Positions 1-8,750 of a stretch of 64,000 bases of DNA are shown in pieces. Numbering within the stretch: the first letter of the stretch is position 1; each line of letters opens with the position of its first letter. Source of the DNA: Novosphingobium sp. (GTDB taxonomy: Bacteria; Pseudomonadota; Alphaproteobacteria; Sphingomonadales; Sphingomonadaceae); NCBI RefSeq assembly GCF_020852455.1, contig NZ_JADZAT010000027.1, positions 39,265 to 103,264 on the forward strand. The letters are read 5' to 3'. A program made the position numbers and the translations under genes. The notes beneath the pieces were generated by a model, which was given only the letters and a program-made list of their open reading frames with translations, was not told the DNA's origin and did not search any database.

Positions 1-1696
1 GATTGAAGCTGCTGGCAATCAGGTTGCCGGCCGTGTCCTGGCTGCCCTGGAACAGTTCGCCAACCGTGGGAAAGCGCGTGGCCAGGCCGAGGCTGATCTG
101 GAAATCAACTCCGGCCGGCAGCTTGCCCTGCAGGCTCAGCTTGGGGCTGAGCGAAGCCGCCGTGCGGCTGGCAAACGGCGCATCCCGGCGCTGGCCCGCC
201 ACCAGGCTGGCGAGCCCACCTTCGAAGGCGTGCCAGCGGTCATAGCGCAGCCCCCCGGTCAGCACCAGGTTGCCGCCCAGTTCCACTGCGTCTTCAATCC
301 ACAGGCCCCACAGGCTAGTCTTGCCATAGCTGGCATTGCTGAACGTGGGATTGGCCGCGGTTTTCCAGTTGGTGACCCGGTAGGTGTCGGTGGCGGTTTC
401 GTAGCGATTGCCATCCGCGCCCAATGCCAGCTTGTGGCCGCCCAGCTGGGCTTCAAGCACCAGCGCGGCGGTGTACCAGCCGGGATGGCGCGAGAGGGTC
501 TGCTTGCCCGCCCCCGCCGCTGCACCGGTGGCATAGTCATTCGAGGCGCGTGCATCCTGCCGGTCGATCCAGAAGCGCGAAAGGTTGAGCGACAGGTCGA
601 AGCGCCCCAAGGCCCCCGAAAGCTTGCCGCCGACCAGGTATTCGGTCCGTTCGGTGCGCGACATGGTCAGCCCCGAGGCGTTGTAAACGATCCCGCCAAA
701 GCTGACGTTGCCCTGATAAACTGGCGCGCCGGTGGCGGTGTTGACCAGCCAGCTGCGCGGGTTGGTCAGGTCCTGCCGGGTCTTCCACAGCACGCCCAGC
801 GCATCGAACTTCCACCCAGATCCCAGATCATAGCCGATCCGCAACCGGGCTTGGTCCTGCAGCACGTCAACCGGCGACGCCGCACCGAAGACCGCCGTTT
901 CGGCCGTGGCCGCAAGCCCTCCCGGCCGGATCAGGCGCGGATCGACAAAGGCCCCGGTGACCGTCGCGGTCGAAGCGCCGGTTGCCTTCTGCAACAGGTT
1001 ATAGCTCATCGATTGGCCGGTGTTGCTGAAGTGGCGAAAGCTCGCCCGGATGCTCAGCGGCCCGTCCGTCTGCTTGTAACCCAGCGCGCCTTCGATGCTG
1101 TAGCCCGTGAAGGTTTCGTCGAACCCGTATTCGCTGAAGGGCATCACCATGGTCTGCACGGTGCCGGAAGCAGACAGGCCATCCTTGGGATCGCGCGTAG
1201 TGACCGAGATCACCCCGCCCATCGAATTGCCGCCATAGCGCGCCGAATAGGGGCCATAGACGATATCAAACTGGCGAACCTCCAGCGGGCCGACCACGTT
1301 CCACTTGGGCGGAAAGTCATAGCGGTTACCCAGGAAGTTCGAGACCACGAACCCGTCAACCATGACGATGGTCCGCGCGCTTTGCACGGTGTTTGCGCCG
1401 CGCATGGCAACCACCGCGTTGTCATCGCCGGCAAAGCGTTTGCGCACGAAGAAGTTGGGGGTGTATTTCATCAGGTCTTCGACATTGATCGCGTTGATCG
1501 CTTCGAAGTTTTCCCGATCCAGCGAAATGGCCAGCCCGCGCGGTACGACGGTGATTGGCTGGTCCTTCTGGCCAACGACAATGATTGTCTGGGCCGTCCC
1601 GGATTCGGTATTCGCGGCGTCGGCGTCAGCCGCTTCGGCCCAGGCCGGGGAACTGCAAAGCAGGGCGACCGCCACGGCGGTAAGCGAGGTTTTCAT
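1..1696 (-). CDS. TonB-dependent outer-membrane receptor (C-terminus cut by window edge)
   Basis: About 565 residues are visible; the 3' end lies outside the window. The protein starts with a signal peptide (roughly residues 1-21, ending in AWA). A TonB-box-like segment (TIIVVGQ) and a plug domain with the usual MVDG and YGPYSARYGG motifs follow, then beta-barrel sequence. It would sit in the outer membrane and import a ligand using TonB energy. A DUF2946 gene lies 100 bp upstream on the same strand. That pairing occurs in copper-linked loci of other proteobacteria, so copper or metal uptake is a guess; the substrate is not readable from sequence. Confidence 0.9.
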   Translation of the reverse strand, partial: MKTSLTAVAVALLCSSPAWAEAADADAANTESGTAQTIIVVGQKDQPITVVPRGLAISLDRENFEAINAINVEDLMKYTPNFFVRKRFAGDDNAVVAMRGANTVQSARTIVMVDGFVVSNFLGNRYDFPPKWNVVGPLEVRQFDIVYGPYSARYGGNSMGGVISVTTRDPKDGLSASGTVQTMVMPFSEYGFDETFTGYSIEGALGYKQTDGPLSIRASFRHFSNTGQSMSYNLLQKATGASTATVTGAFVDPRLIRPGGLAATAETAVFGAASPVDVLQDQARLRIGYDLGSGWKFDALGVLWKTRQDLTNPRSWLVNTATGAPVYQGNVSFGGIVYNASGLTMSRTERTEYLVGGKLSGALGRFDLSLNLSRFWIDRQDARASNDYATGAAAGAGKQTLSRHPGWYTAALVLEAQLGGHKLALGADGNRYETATDTYRVTNWKTAANPTFSNASYGKTSLWGLWIEDAVELGGNLVLTGGLRYDRWHAFEGGLASLVAGQRRDAPFASRTAASLSPKLSLQGKLPAGVDFQISLGLATRFPTVGELFQGSQDTAGNLIASSFN

Positions 1697-1796
1697 AAAA
1701 TGGGATTCCGGTAACTGCGCGCGAACCAGCCGCATTGGGCCTGTTCGCATCCTGACAGGGCAACCGCACGGATTGGCGCGGCTGCGGCTTATTCAG

Positions 1797-2213
1797 TCAG
1801 GTTGCGGCCGGCGGCCCGCGCAGCGGCGGGCGCAGATGGGTCAGCCTGCGCAGGCGGGGAATTGCCTGGTCGGCAAAGCCCAGCGCCAGGATGAAAGCCA
1901 GCGCCAGGACCAGCAGTGCCGGATCGGCACCGGCCAGCAGCGGCGAACCGTGCCCGGCGAAGGGGCAACTGCCGTTCGCTTTGCCGGCCTGGCTGTCCTC
2001 GCGGTGATCGCCGCCGGATCCCGGCAAGGCGATCGTCGCTTGCCGGTCCATGCCGTCGCTGCAGATCGTCACTGACAGGACCCGGCCTTCGGCCTGCAGC
2101 ATGTAGCCGGCAGGGACCACCAGCTTGAGGCACAGCGTCATCGCCAGCAGCACGACTGCCAGCGCACGATGGGCCAAAAGGATGCGTCGCAAGGTCCCCA
2201 CGCCACGCCTCAT
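1797..2213 (-). CDS. DUF2946 small membrane protein
   Basis: This 138-residue protein has a membrane segment at about residues 16-38, a periplasmic loop with Cys51 and the CPFAGH motif (about 83-88), and a second hydrophobic stretch (about 91-113). The Cys-Pro-Phe motif and layout match the DUF2946 family, which has no proven activity but is often found beside metal-related TonB receptors. It is the first gene of a probable two-gene unit with the receptor downstream. A longer open frame in another register overlaps it and looks like a shadow. Function unknown; a metal-handling role is inferred only from neighbourhood. Confidence 0.7.
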   Translation of the reverse strand: MRRGVGTLRRILLAHRALAVVLLAMTLCLKLVVPAGYMLQAEGRVLSVTICSDGMDRQATIALPGSGGDHREDSQAGKANGSCPFAGHGSPLLAGADPALLVLALAFILALGFADQAIPRLRRLTHLRPPLRGPPAAT

Positions 2214-2448
2214 ACTGACCCACCCGGCGAATGCAATCGGCGGAGATCAAATCCGGCGGCCATCTGCGGGAAATTCCGGATGCGCAATTTCATTGCTTTT
2301 TGCCGCAATGCAGCATATAGGACCATCCACATCCAACCGGACTTGCCCGTTATGAAGCGGGTACGCAGTTCGGCGCAGCGTGAGGCCCGCCATCAAGGCA
2401 AGGCCGCCCCGAACGCCCGGTTGACCGACTTGACGCCGCCTTTTTCAC

Positions 2449-2511
2449 GCAGGGTTGCATCGTGAATGCCCCTGCCCTCCCGTGCCCTCATGCGGCGCGG
2501 GCGCGGCTTTT
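2449..2511 (+). promoter_or_regulatory. Structured leader of the RNA helicase: two tandem hairpins, the second terminator-like
   Basis: Hairpin 1 pairs GCAGGG (2449-2454) with CCCTGC (2470-2475), and inside it GCAT (2457-2460) with ATGC (2466-2469) around a 5-nt loop. Hairpin 2 pairs 2480-2487 with 2499-2506 (8 bp, one G-U) and is followed by CTTTT at 2507-2511, directly before the helicase start region. This resembles an attenuator or a ribosome-site switch. The pairing is seen in the sequence; the regulatory role is inferred. Confidence 0.5.
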
Positions 2512-2526
2512 ATGAAAGAAATTGCA

Positions 2527-4218
2527 ATGTCCTATTTCACCGACCTTGGTCTGGCCGAGCCGATCCTGCGCGCATTGGGCGCCAAGGGCTATGCCGATCC
2601 CACCCCGATCCAGCGCCAGGCGATTCCGGCGCTGCTGGAAGGGCGCGACCTGCTGGGCATCGCCCAGACCGGCACCGGCAAGACCGCGGCCTTCTCGCTC
2701 CCCTCGCTGCACCGGCTTGCTGCCGATCCGCAGCCGCGCCGCAATGCCAGCTGCCGAATGCTGGTGCTTTCGCCGACCCGCGAACTGGCGGCGCAGATTG
2801 CCGACAACATGCGCGGCTATGCCAAGTTCCTGAACCTGTCGGTCCAGTGCGTGTTCGGCGGCGTGCCCGTGGGCAAGCAGTCCCGCGCGCTGGTGCCCGG
2901 CTGCGACGTGCTGGTCGCCACGCCTGGCCGCCTGCTCGACCTGATCGACCAGCGCGCGCTGACGCTGCGCAATGTCGAGATCTTCGTGCTCGACGAAGCC
3001 GACCAGATGATGGACCTGGGCTTCATCGTTCCGCTGAAGCGGGTGGCCAACATGCTGCCCGAAAAGCGCCAGAGCCTGTTCTTCAGCGCGACCATGCCCA
3101 AGGCGATCGCCGAACTGGGCAAGCAGTTCATCAAGAACCCGGTACGCGTCGAAGTGACCCCGCAGGCAAGCACTGCCGAGCGGGTGGAACAGTATGTCTG
3201 CTTCATCAACCAGTCCGAAAAGCAGGCTCTGCTTTCGATCAGCCTGCGCAAGGGGCTGGAAAGCGGTGAGATCGCTTCGGCACTGGTCTTTACCCGGACC
3301 AAGCACGGGGCCGACCGGGTGGTGCGCCACCTGACCGCCGCCGGGGTCCAGGCCGCCGCGATCCACGGCAACAAGAGCCAGGCCCAGCGCACCGCCGCGC
3401 TGGGCGCGTTCCGCCGCGGCACCATGCCGGTGCTGGTGGCGACCGACATTGCCGCGCGCGGGATCGACGTGACCGGCGTCAGCCACGTGTTCAACTTCGA
3501 ACTGCCCAACGTGCCCGAACAGTACGTCCACCGGATCGGCCGCACCGCGCGCGCCGGCGCCGATGGCGTGGCGCTGAGCTTCTGTGCGCCCGATGAAAAG
3601 ACCTACCTGCGCGATATCGAGCGGCTGACCGGCGTGAAGCTGGGCACCGTGCCGCTGCCCGACAACTTCACCCAGGAAGCCGCCCGCCTGCCCGCCCCGG
3701 CGCGGCGCAGTCCGGCCGAAATGGAACAGGATGCGCGCCGTGACGAACGCGACGCGCGTGGTCGCGGCGGCCCCGCAGCGCGCCGCGATGGTCGCAAGCC
3801 CAAGGTGGCCCGCACCACCGGCGGGCGCGTACCCGGCGGCCAGGGCCGCGACGGCCAGTCACGCGATCAGTACATCCGCAACGAGCGGATTGCCGACGAC
3901 CGCACCCAATCGCGCGCCGCCCACGCCCAGCGCGGTCCGCAGTTCGATCCGCTGGCCGGTGAGGATCGTGAAGCCCGCCAGTACTCGGCCGAGAACCGCC
4001 AGCGCCGCGACGAGCGCCCCGCCCGCAACGAACCGCGCGGCGAATTCCGCCGCGACCAGCGCGAACGCAGCGGAAGCGGCGAACGCCCGGCCAAGCTGCA
4101 CCGCGACGGCGTCCGCCCGGCCGGCCAGAAGCGTCCCGAAGGTCAGGGTCAGCAGAACGGCCAGCAGCGCCGCAAGCCGGCCAAGAAGCCCAACGGCGGC
4201 CAGCGTAACTGGGGTTAG
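2527..4218 (+). CDS. rhlE: DEAD-box ATP-dependent RNA helicase (RhlE-like)
   Basis: A 563-residue helicase with the full motif set in order: Q motif, AQTGTGKT (I), PTRELA (Ia), TPGRLLD (Ib), DEAD (II), SAT (III), ATDIAARGID (V) and HRIGRTARAG (VI). A long basic tail rich in Arg, Gly and Gln (about the last 180 residues) follows, typical of RhlE-type enzymes that unwind RNA in ribosome assembly and decay. I chose the ATG at 2527 (MSYFTDLG) because GAAAGAA lies at RBS distance; an in-frame ATG at 2512 is possible. Its last bases overlap the convergent TetR gene. The structured leader suggests post-transcriptional control, for example by temperature. Confidence 0.93.
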   Translation: MSYFTDLGLAEPILRALGAKGYADPTPIQRQAIPALLEGRDLLGIAQTGTGKTAAFSLPSLHRLAADPQPRRNASCRMLVLSPTRELAAQIADNMRGYAKFLNLSVQCVFGGVPVGKQSRALVPGCDVLVATPGRLLDLIDQRALTLRNVEIFVLDEADQMMDLGFIVPLKRVANMLPEKRQSLFFSATMPKAIAELGKQFIKNPVRVEVTPQASTAERVEQYVCFINQSEKQALLSISLRKGLESGEIASALVFTRTKHGADRVVRHLTAAGVQAAAIHGNKSQAQRTAALGAFRRGTMPVLVATDIAARGIDVTGVSHVFNFELPNVPEQYVHRIGRTARAGADGVALSFCAPDEKTYLRDIERLTGVKLGTVPLPDNFTQEAARLPAPARRSPAEMEQDARRDERDARGRGGPAARRDGRKPKVARTTGGRVPGGQGRDGQSRDQYIRNERIADDRTQSRAAHAQRGPQFDPLAGEDREARQYSAENRQRRDERPARNEPRGEFRRDQRERSGSGERPAKLHRDGVRPAGQKRPEGQGQQNGQQRRKPAKKPNGGQRNWG

Positions 4219-4784
4219 TTGAGCACCGCCCGGATCGCCCGGGCGGCATCGGCCATCACCGCCTCGACATCGAGCTCCGGCTCATCGAGCACCAGTTCGA
4301 TCGCGGCATAGCCCAGATCAACACAGAGCCGCGCCCGGCGATCGAGCGCGGCTTTGTCTTGCCAGGGATCGGCGACCCAGGCCTGACGAACCAGCGCGGC
4401 AGCCAGCTGGCGGTGCGATGCCAGCCGCACTTCGGCCAGCTGCGGCACCGCGCGCAGCATCCGCATGATCCAGGCCCCGCCCGGGCTGGTCCGGGTCAGT
4501 TCGACGTGCGCGACCAGGATCTGCGCGATGCTTGCCTCGTCCTGCCCCGGATCGAGCGCGACCAGCGCGTTCTGCGCCGCCATCAACCGCTCACCCAGCG
4601 CGGCGAGCAGGTCATACTTGTCCTCGAAGTAGTGATAGAGCGTCGGCGGGCTGACCCCGGCGCGCGCCGCCACCAGATTGGTCGAGATCCGTTCCACCCC
4701 CACTTCGGCCAGCAGTTCACCCGCCGTATCGAGCAGGCGTTCATAGGTGGCCAGGGCGCGGTTCTGGGTGGGCCTTCTGGCCAC
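4215..4784 (-). CDS. TetR/AcrR-family transcriptional regulator
   Basis: This 189-residue protein has an N-terminal helix-turn-helix (ISTNLVAARAGVSPPTLYHYFEDKYDLL) typical of TetR repressors, followed by a divergent ligand-binding domain. I chose the GTG at 4784 because CCGGAG sits 7 nt upstream. Longer ATG starts would run through the intergenic operator into the divergent cytochrome gene. The 22-bp palindrome centred at 4815/4816 lies between this gene and the cytochrome c / oxidase / PLP-enzyme operon, so it probably represses that operon and itself. The inducer is unknown. Confidence 0.88.
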   Translation of the reverse strand: MARRPTQNRALATYERLLDTAGELLAEVGVERISTNLVAARAGVSPPTLYHYFEDKYDLLAALGERLMAAQNALVALDPGQDEASIAQILVAHVELTRTSPGGAWIMRMLRAVPQLAEVRLASHRQLAAALVRQAWVADPWQDKAALDRRARLCVDLGYAAIELVLDEPELDVEAVMADAARAIRAVLN

Positions 4785-4797
4785 GCGTGATCTCCGG

Positions 4798-4826
4798 TTG
4801 ACAGAAATATAGTTATAACTAGATTT
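4798..4826. promoter_or_regulatory. TetR operator palindrome with -35 hexamer in the divergent promoter
   Basis: The core TAGTTATAACTA (4810-4821) is a perfect palindrome. It extends to 22 bp (4805-4826) with one mismatched pair (4809/4822). A consensus -35 TTGACA lies at 4798-4803 on the plus strand. The site sits in the 64-bp gap between the tetR start (4784) and the cytochrome start (4849), so one bound dimer could shut both promoters. Binding by this TetR protein is inferred from position. Confidence 0.7.
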
Positions 4827-4848
4827 CACCCCGAGGGAAGGGAGAATC

Positions 4849-5199
4849 ATGCGCCGCCTGCTGCCCATCGCCACTCTGCTGCTGGCCGCCTGCGGGCCTG
4901 GCGAAGCGCCGCCCAAGCCGCTGACCCCGGCCGAAAGCGCGGCCTTGGCGCCCAGCGACCCGCAGTTGGCGCAGCTCTATGCCGGTTCGTGCAAGGCCTG
5001 CCATACCGTCGCGGATTCGCAGGCGCCGCTGACCGGTGACCGCACCAAATGGGACCCGCGCTGGACCAAGGGCGAAGCGGCGCTGCTGGCCAGCGCGCTG
5101 CAAGGGATGGGCAAAATGCCGGCTGGCGGACAGTGTTTCGAATGCACCCCGGATGATCTCAAGCGGCTGATCCGCTTCATGGCGGGGCGCGAACAATGA
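4849..5199 (+). CDS. Small lipoprotein c-type cytochrome
   Basis: The 116-residue protein has a lipoprotein signal with lipobox LAAC (Cys15), then one haem-binding motif CKACH (Cys48, Cys51, His52). A likely Met axial ligand is in GMGKMPAGG (Met87 or Met90), and a later Cys pair (Cys96/Cys99) recalls cytochrome c5. It should be a membrane-anchored periplasmic electron carrier. Its end overlaps the next gene by 4 bp (ATGA), so it is probably the electron acceptor for the exported flavin oxidoreductase encoded there. RBS GGGAG precedes the ATG. Confidence 0.85.
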   Translation: MRRLLPIATLLLAACGPGEAPPKPLTPAESAALAPSDPQLAQLYAGSCKACHTVADSQAPLTGDRTKWDPRWTKGEAALLASALQGMGKMPAGGQCFECTPDDLKRLIRFMAGREQ

Positions 5200-6593
5200 T
5201 CGCACGGCGCAAGCTGCTGCTGGGCGGCGCTGGCGCGCTGGCGCTGGGGGTGGGTTCGTGCAGCACGCGCCGCTGGTGGCTGAGCCGCGAACCCGCCGCG
5301 CCCCCGCCGGTCGATCCGCAGGGGCGGGCGCTGTGGGTCAACTGGTCGGGGCTGGAGCATGCCTACCCGGCCCGGCGGCTGGCCCCCGCCAGCGAGGCCG
5401 AGCTTGCAGCCGCGCTGCCCCAGGCCCCTGCCCCGGTCCGCCCGGTCGGTTCGGGCCATTCGTTCACCGCGCTGGTGCCGACCGATGGCACCCTGCTCTC
5501 GCTCGATCGGATCGCCGGGCTGGTCAGCCATGACGCCCGGGCGAATACCGCCACAGTGCGCGCGGGCACGCGCCTTTCCGCGCTGGGCGAACTGCTGGCC
5601 GGGGTGGGGCAGGAAATGCCCAACCTGCCCGATATCAACAAGCAGACGCTGGCCGGGGCGCTGTCCACCGGCACCCATGGCACCGGCAAGGGGATCAAGG
5701 CGCTGCACGGCGAGGTTACCGCGCTGCGGCTGGTCCTGCCCGATGGCAAAATTGCCGAATGCAGCCGCGATCAACGCCCCGAGCTGTTCCACGCCGCGCG
5801 CGTCGGCCTGGGTGCTTTTGGCGTGCTGAGCGCGGTTACCCTGCAGAACCAGCCGCTGGTGCGCGTGCGCAAGGTGGTGAAGCTGGTCGATACCGACTGG
5901 ATCCTGCGCGAATGGCCAGCGCTGGCCGAACAGCACCGCAACGCCGAATTCCTGGTCCTGCCGTTCACCGGCAAATCGGCGCTGATCACCCATGACCCGA
6001 CTTTCGATCCGGTCAAACCGCGCGGGCCCGATGCCGACAGCAGCACGCTGATGGACCTCAAGCGGCTGCGCGACCTGTTCGAATTCACCCCCGATCTGCG
6101 CCGCCGCGCCGCGCAGCAGGCGATGCACGGCCTTCCCGCGGAAGTGGCAGTCGATGAAGGCTGGAAGCTGCTCTCCAACGAGCGTCCCGACCGGTTCAAG
6201 GAAATGGAATACCACCTGCCGATCGAGCGCCAGGTCGAAGTGCTGCGCGAAGTGATCCGCCGGATCGAGACCGACGCGAAGGACGTGTTCTTCCCGATCG
6301 AGGCGCGGATCATCGCCCCTGACGATGCCTGGCTTTCCCCGTTCTACAACCGCGAAAGCGGCTCGATCGCGGTTCATGCCTGGTACCGCGAGGCGCATGA
6401 CTGGATGTTCCGCCTGATCGAACCGGTATTCCGCGAAGCCGGCGGACGGCCGCACTGGGGCAAGCTCCATTCGCTGGGCGCGGCTGAACTTGGTGCGCTC
6501 TACCCGATGTTCAGCGAGGCCCAGGCCATGCGCAAAAGCGTTGACCCGGCAGGGCGGATGATGAACCCCTTCGTGCGGAAGCTGTTCGGATGA
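5196..6593 (+). CDS. Exported FAD-linked oxidoreductase, D-arabinono-1,4-lactone oxidase (ALO) family
   Basis: The 465-residue protein starts with a twin-arginine-like leader (RRKLLLGG) and a possible lipobox (GVGSC). A PCMH-type FAD-binding domain follows, with PVGSGHSF (residues 83-90); His88 is where related enzymes attach FAD covalently. The C-terminal ALO domain carries the HWGK motif near residue 430. Family members oxidise sugar lactones or polyols. Here the true substrate is unknown. Coupling by ATGA overlaps to a cytochrome c upstream and a PLP enzyme downstream suggests a periplasmic dehydrogenase passing electrons to the cytochrome rather than to oxygen. Confidence 0.85.
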   Translation: MIARRKLLLGGAGALALGVGSCSTRRWWLSREPAAPPPVDPQGRALWVNWSGLEHAYPARRLAPASEAELAAALPQAPAPVRPVGSGHSFTALVPTDGTLLSLDRIAGLVSHDARANTATVRAGTRLSALGELLAGVGQEMPNLPDINKQTLAGALSTGTHGTGKGIKALHGEVTALRLVLPDGKIAECSRDQRPELFHAARVGLGAFGVLSAVTLQNQPLVRVRKVVKLVDTDWILREWPALAEQHRNAEFLVLPFTGKSALITHDPTFDPVKPRGPDADSSTLMDLKRLRDLFEFTPDLRRRAAQQAMHGLPAEVAVDEGWKLLSNERPDRFKEMEYHLPIERQVEVLREVIRRIETDAKDVFFPIEARIIAPDDAWLSPFYNRESGSIAVHAWYREAHDWMFRLIEPVFREAGGRPHWGKLHSLGAAELGALYPMFSEAQAMRKSVDPAGRMMNPFVRKLFG

Positions 6594-7837
6594 AGCGCCG
6601 TACGATGATCGCGGGCGGCGGGGCGCTGGCGCTGGCCGGGATCGGCACCATGCTGGCACGGCCGGCGGAAAGGGGCGGGATGCACGAAGCCTATTTTGCC
6701 GGCCTGTCGGCGGCGCTGAAGCGGGCCGGGCTGATGCGCCCCACGCTGGTGATCGATCGCGGGCGGCTGGCGGCCAACGTGGCAGCGGTGCGCAAATCGG
6801 TGGACGGAGCGAAACTGCCGCTGCGGGTTGTGGCCAAGTCGCTGCCCTTGCCCCGGCTGCTCGATGCGATCATGACAGGCATGGGCAGCCAGCGGCTGAT
6901 GGTGTTCAGCGCCGACATGCTGCTGCAGCTGTTCGCGCTGCATCCCGAAGCGGACTACCTGATGGGCAAGCCCTTGCCGGTCAGCGAATTCGTCCGCGTC
7001 GCCGAACTGGACGGCCCGGCCGCGGCGCGGGTGCAGTGGCTGATCGATACGCCCGAGCGGCTGGCCCAATATGCCGCGGCGGCGCAGGCGCGGGGGATCG
7101 CGCTGAGGGTCAATTTCGAGATCGACGTTGGCCTGCATCGCGGCGGCTTTGCCGATCCGCAGGCGCTGGCCGCCACGGTGCGGCAGGCGCAGGCGGCCAA
7201 GGTCGAAGTGGCCGGGCTGATGGGCTATGAACCGCACGTCCCCAAGATGCCAAGCCCCGACAAGGCCCACGCCGCCGCCCAGGCGGCTTACACCGCTGCG
7301 ATCGAAGTGCTGAAGGGCGCAGGGCTCGATCCCGCCACCCTGACGCTCAATTCTGCCGGCAGCCCGACCTTTCGGCGCCATTGCCAGGGCACCGCCGCCA
7401 ACGAGGTTTCGGTCGGATCAGCCTTCGTCAAGCCGGGCGATTTCGATCTGGACGACCTGGCCGACCTGCTGCCCGCATCGTTCATCGCCACCCCGGTGAT
7501 CAAGGCCAGCGCCGACCAGGCCTTGCCCGGGGTCGAAGCACTGTCGGGCGCGATGCATTGGTGGGACCGCAACACCCAGCGCGGCTTCTTCATCCACGGC
7601 GGACACTGGCTGGCCAAGCCGGTTTCGCCGCCGGGGCTGCAATATTCGAAGCTGTTCGGACGATCATCGAACCAGGAACTGCTGACCGGATCGAAACTGG
7701 TCCAGCTGAGGCCCGACGATCACGTCTTCCTGCGCCCGGACCAGAGCGAAGCATTGTTCCTGCAATTCGGCGAGATCGCGGTCTATGACGGGCACGGAAT
7801 CGCCGAACTGTGGCCGACGCTGCCGATCAGTGCCTAG
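6590..7837 (+). CDS. Exported PLP enzyme, alanine-racemase N-domain / D-threonine-aldolase-like
   Basis: This 415-residue protein has an RR-containing, Tat-like leader (residues 1-25). An alanine-racemase-type TIM barrel follows, with the PLP lysine in VVAKSLP (Lys83), and then the D-serine-dehydratase/D-threonine-aldolase-like C-terminal domain. Relatives act on D-3-hydroxy amino acids in the cytoplasm; a Tat-type leader suggests this one is folded with PLP and exported. It overlaps the flavin oxidase gene by 4 bp, so the two steps are probably sequential. Substrate not deducible from sequence. Confidence 0.8.
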   Translation: MKRRTMIAGGGALALAGIGTMLARPAERGGMHEAYFAGLSAALKRAGLMRPTLVIDRGRLAANVAAVRKSVDGAKLPLRVVAKSLPLPRLLDAIMTGMGSQRLMVFSADMLLQLFALHPEADYLMGKPLPVSEFVRVAELDGPAAARVQWLIDTPERLAQYAAAAQARGIALRVNFEIDVGLHRGGFADPQALAATVRQAQAAKVEVAGLMGYEPHVPKMPSPDKAHAAAQAAYTAAIEVLKGAGLDPATLTLNSAGSPTFRRHCQGTAANEVSVGSAFVKPGDFDLDDLADLLPASFIATPVIKASADQALPGVEALSGAMHWWDRNTQRGFFIHGGHWLAKPVSPPGLQYSKLFGRSSNQELLTGSKLVQLRPDDHVFLRPDQSEALFLQFGEIAVYDGHGIAELWPTLPISA

Positions 7838-7862
7838 TGCCTGCGCTTGAGCCTTCTTGACG

Positions 7863-8750
7863 CTACTTGCCACCGACTTCGAACGCGCCGGATTCGCGCG
7901 CATTGTGCATTGCCCTGACAGTGCAGCTGCGCTTGGCGCGTTTGCAGCGCTGGGCAAGTGCCTGCTTCACCCTGGCCTCGGTCTGTTCGATGACAAATCC
8001 ATCCTCGACACCATCGGTGTAGAACAGAATGAACCCGTTCCCGCTGACCGCACCCACCTTGCAAGCGGGGTTTCCATTGCGCTTGATCCTGCACAGATTC
8101 ATCGCAACGCTTTGGGCCTGATCGCTGCTGTCATAACCGCTAGCGACCCAGACCATGCCATCATAGCCACTGTCCGATACCCAGGCTGCTGCCACATACT
8201 TCTTGTGCAGCGAGGCCAGGTCCTTCGGTCCGCGAATATTGTCACCGCGGTAGGGCCGTTTGCGGAACTCATCGTGTGATTTGAACATGCCGATCGGCGT
8301 ACAGCCCAATTCATGGATCTTGCATTGTTCGGCGAGCGTCTTGTTGACCGCCGCCTTTTCGCGATCGATCGCATAGAACACAGTCCCGTCCGCGCCTCTG
8401 GCCACGCCGATATAGCCCTTTCCCTGCCAGCCTGTATTACAGCCGCCGCCCATTTCCCTGTCGCAGCGGGCCTTGGCGGCCACCTTTGCAGAATAGGCAT
8501 CGGGGTACATGGCGGCTATCCAGACATCACTGGCATCGCGGTGGAACGCCACGGCCGAATAGGCTGGCGGGGTCGGAGTGATGCATTGCGCAGGTCCGAT
8601 TTGCACATCGCCCGGCGGACACTGGAACGGCGGAGGGATATAGATCACCTGTTGCTGCGCCCTGGCCGAGGGCACCCAGCCAGCCAGCGATGCCAGACTG
8701 ACCGCAGCGAGTGTGGCCAGTGCAGTCCGGAATGCAATCACATCAATCAT
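7863..8750 (-). CDS. Secreted protein with two DUF4189 domains
   Basis: The 295-residue protein has a signal peptide (MIDVIAFRTALATLAA... to ARAQ) and two consecutive DUF4189 repeats (about residues 60-165 and 185-290). Each has the family's spaced Cys pairs (for example CDREMGGGC and CKIHELGC). Start 8750 was chosen because GGAAAG lies 4 nt upstream and the signal peptide begins there. A longer open frame upstream adds non-signal sequence. DUF4189 has no known activity; the even Cys pattern suggests a disulfide-stabilised periplasmic or extracellular protein. Confidence 0.75.
   Translation of the reverse strand: MIDVIAFRTALATLAAVSLASLAGWVPSARAQQQVIYIPPPFQCPPGDVQIGPAQCITPTPPAYSAVAFHRDASDVWIAAMYPDAYSAKVAAKARCDREMGGGCNTGWQGKGYIGVARGADGTVFYAIDREKAAVNKTLAEQCKIHELGCTPIGMFKSHDEFRKRPYRGDNIRGPKDLASLHKKYVAAAWVSDSGYDGMVWVASGYDSSDQAQSVAMNLCRIKRNGNPACKVGAVSGNGFILFYTDGVEDGFVIEQTEARVKQALAQRCKRAKRSCTVRAMHNARESGAFEVGGK

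Noticed and set aside
230..1714. Long open frame (about 494 codons) antisense to the TonB receptor
   Set aside because: GC-rich codon bias of the receptor opens frames on the other strand; the translation is rich in Arg, Gly, Gln and His with no domain, and the receptor reading is clear.
4977..6659. 560-codon frame antisense to the cytochrome/FAD oxidase genes
   Set aside because: Overlaps two well-supported genes with clear motifs and has shadow-type composition.
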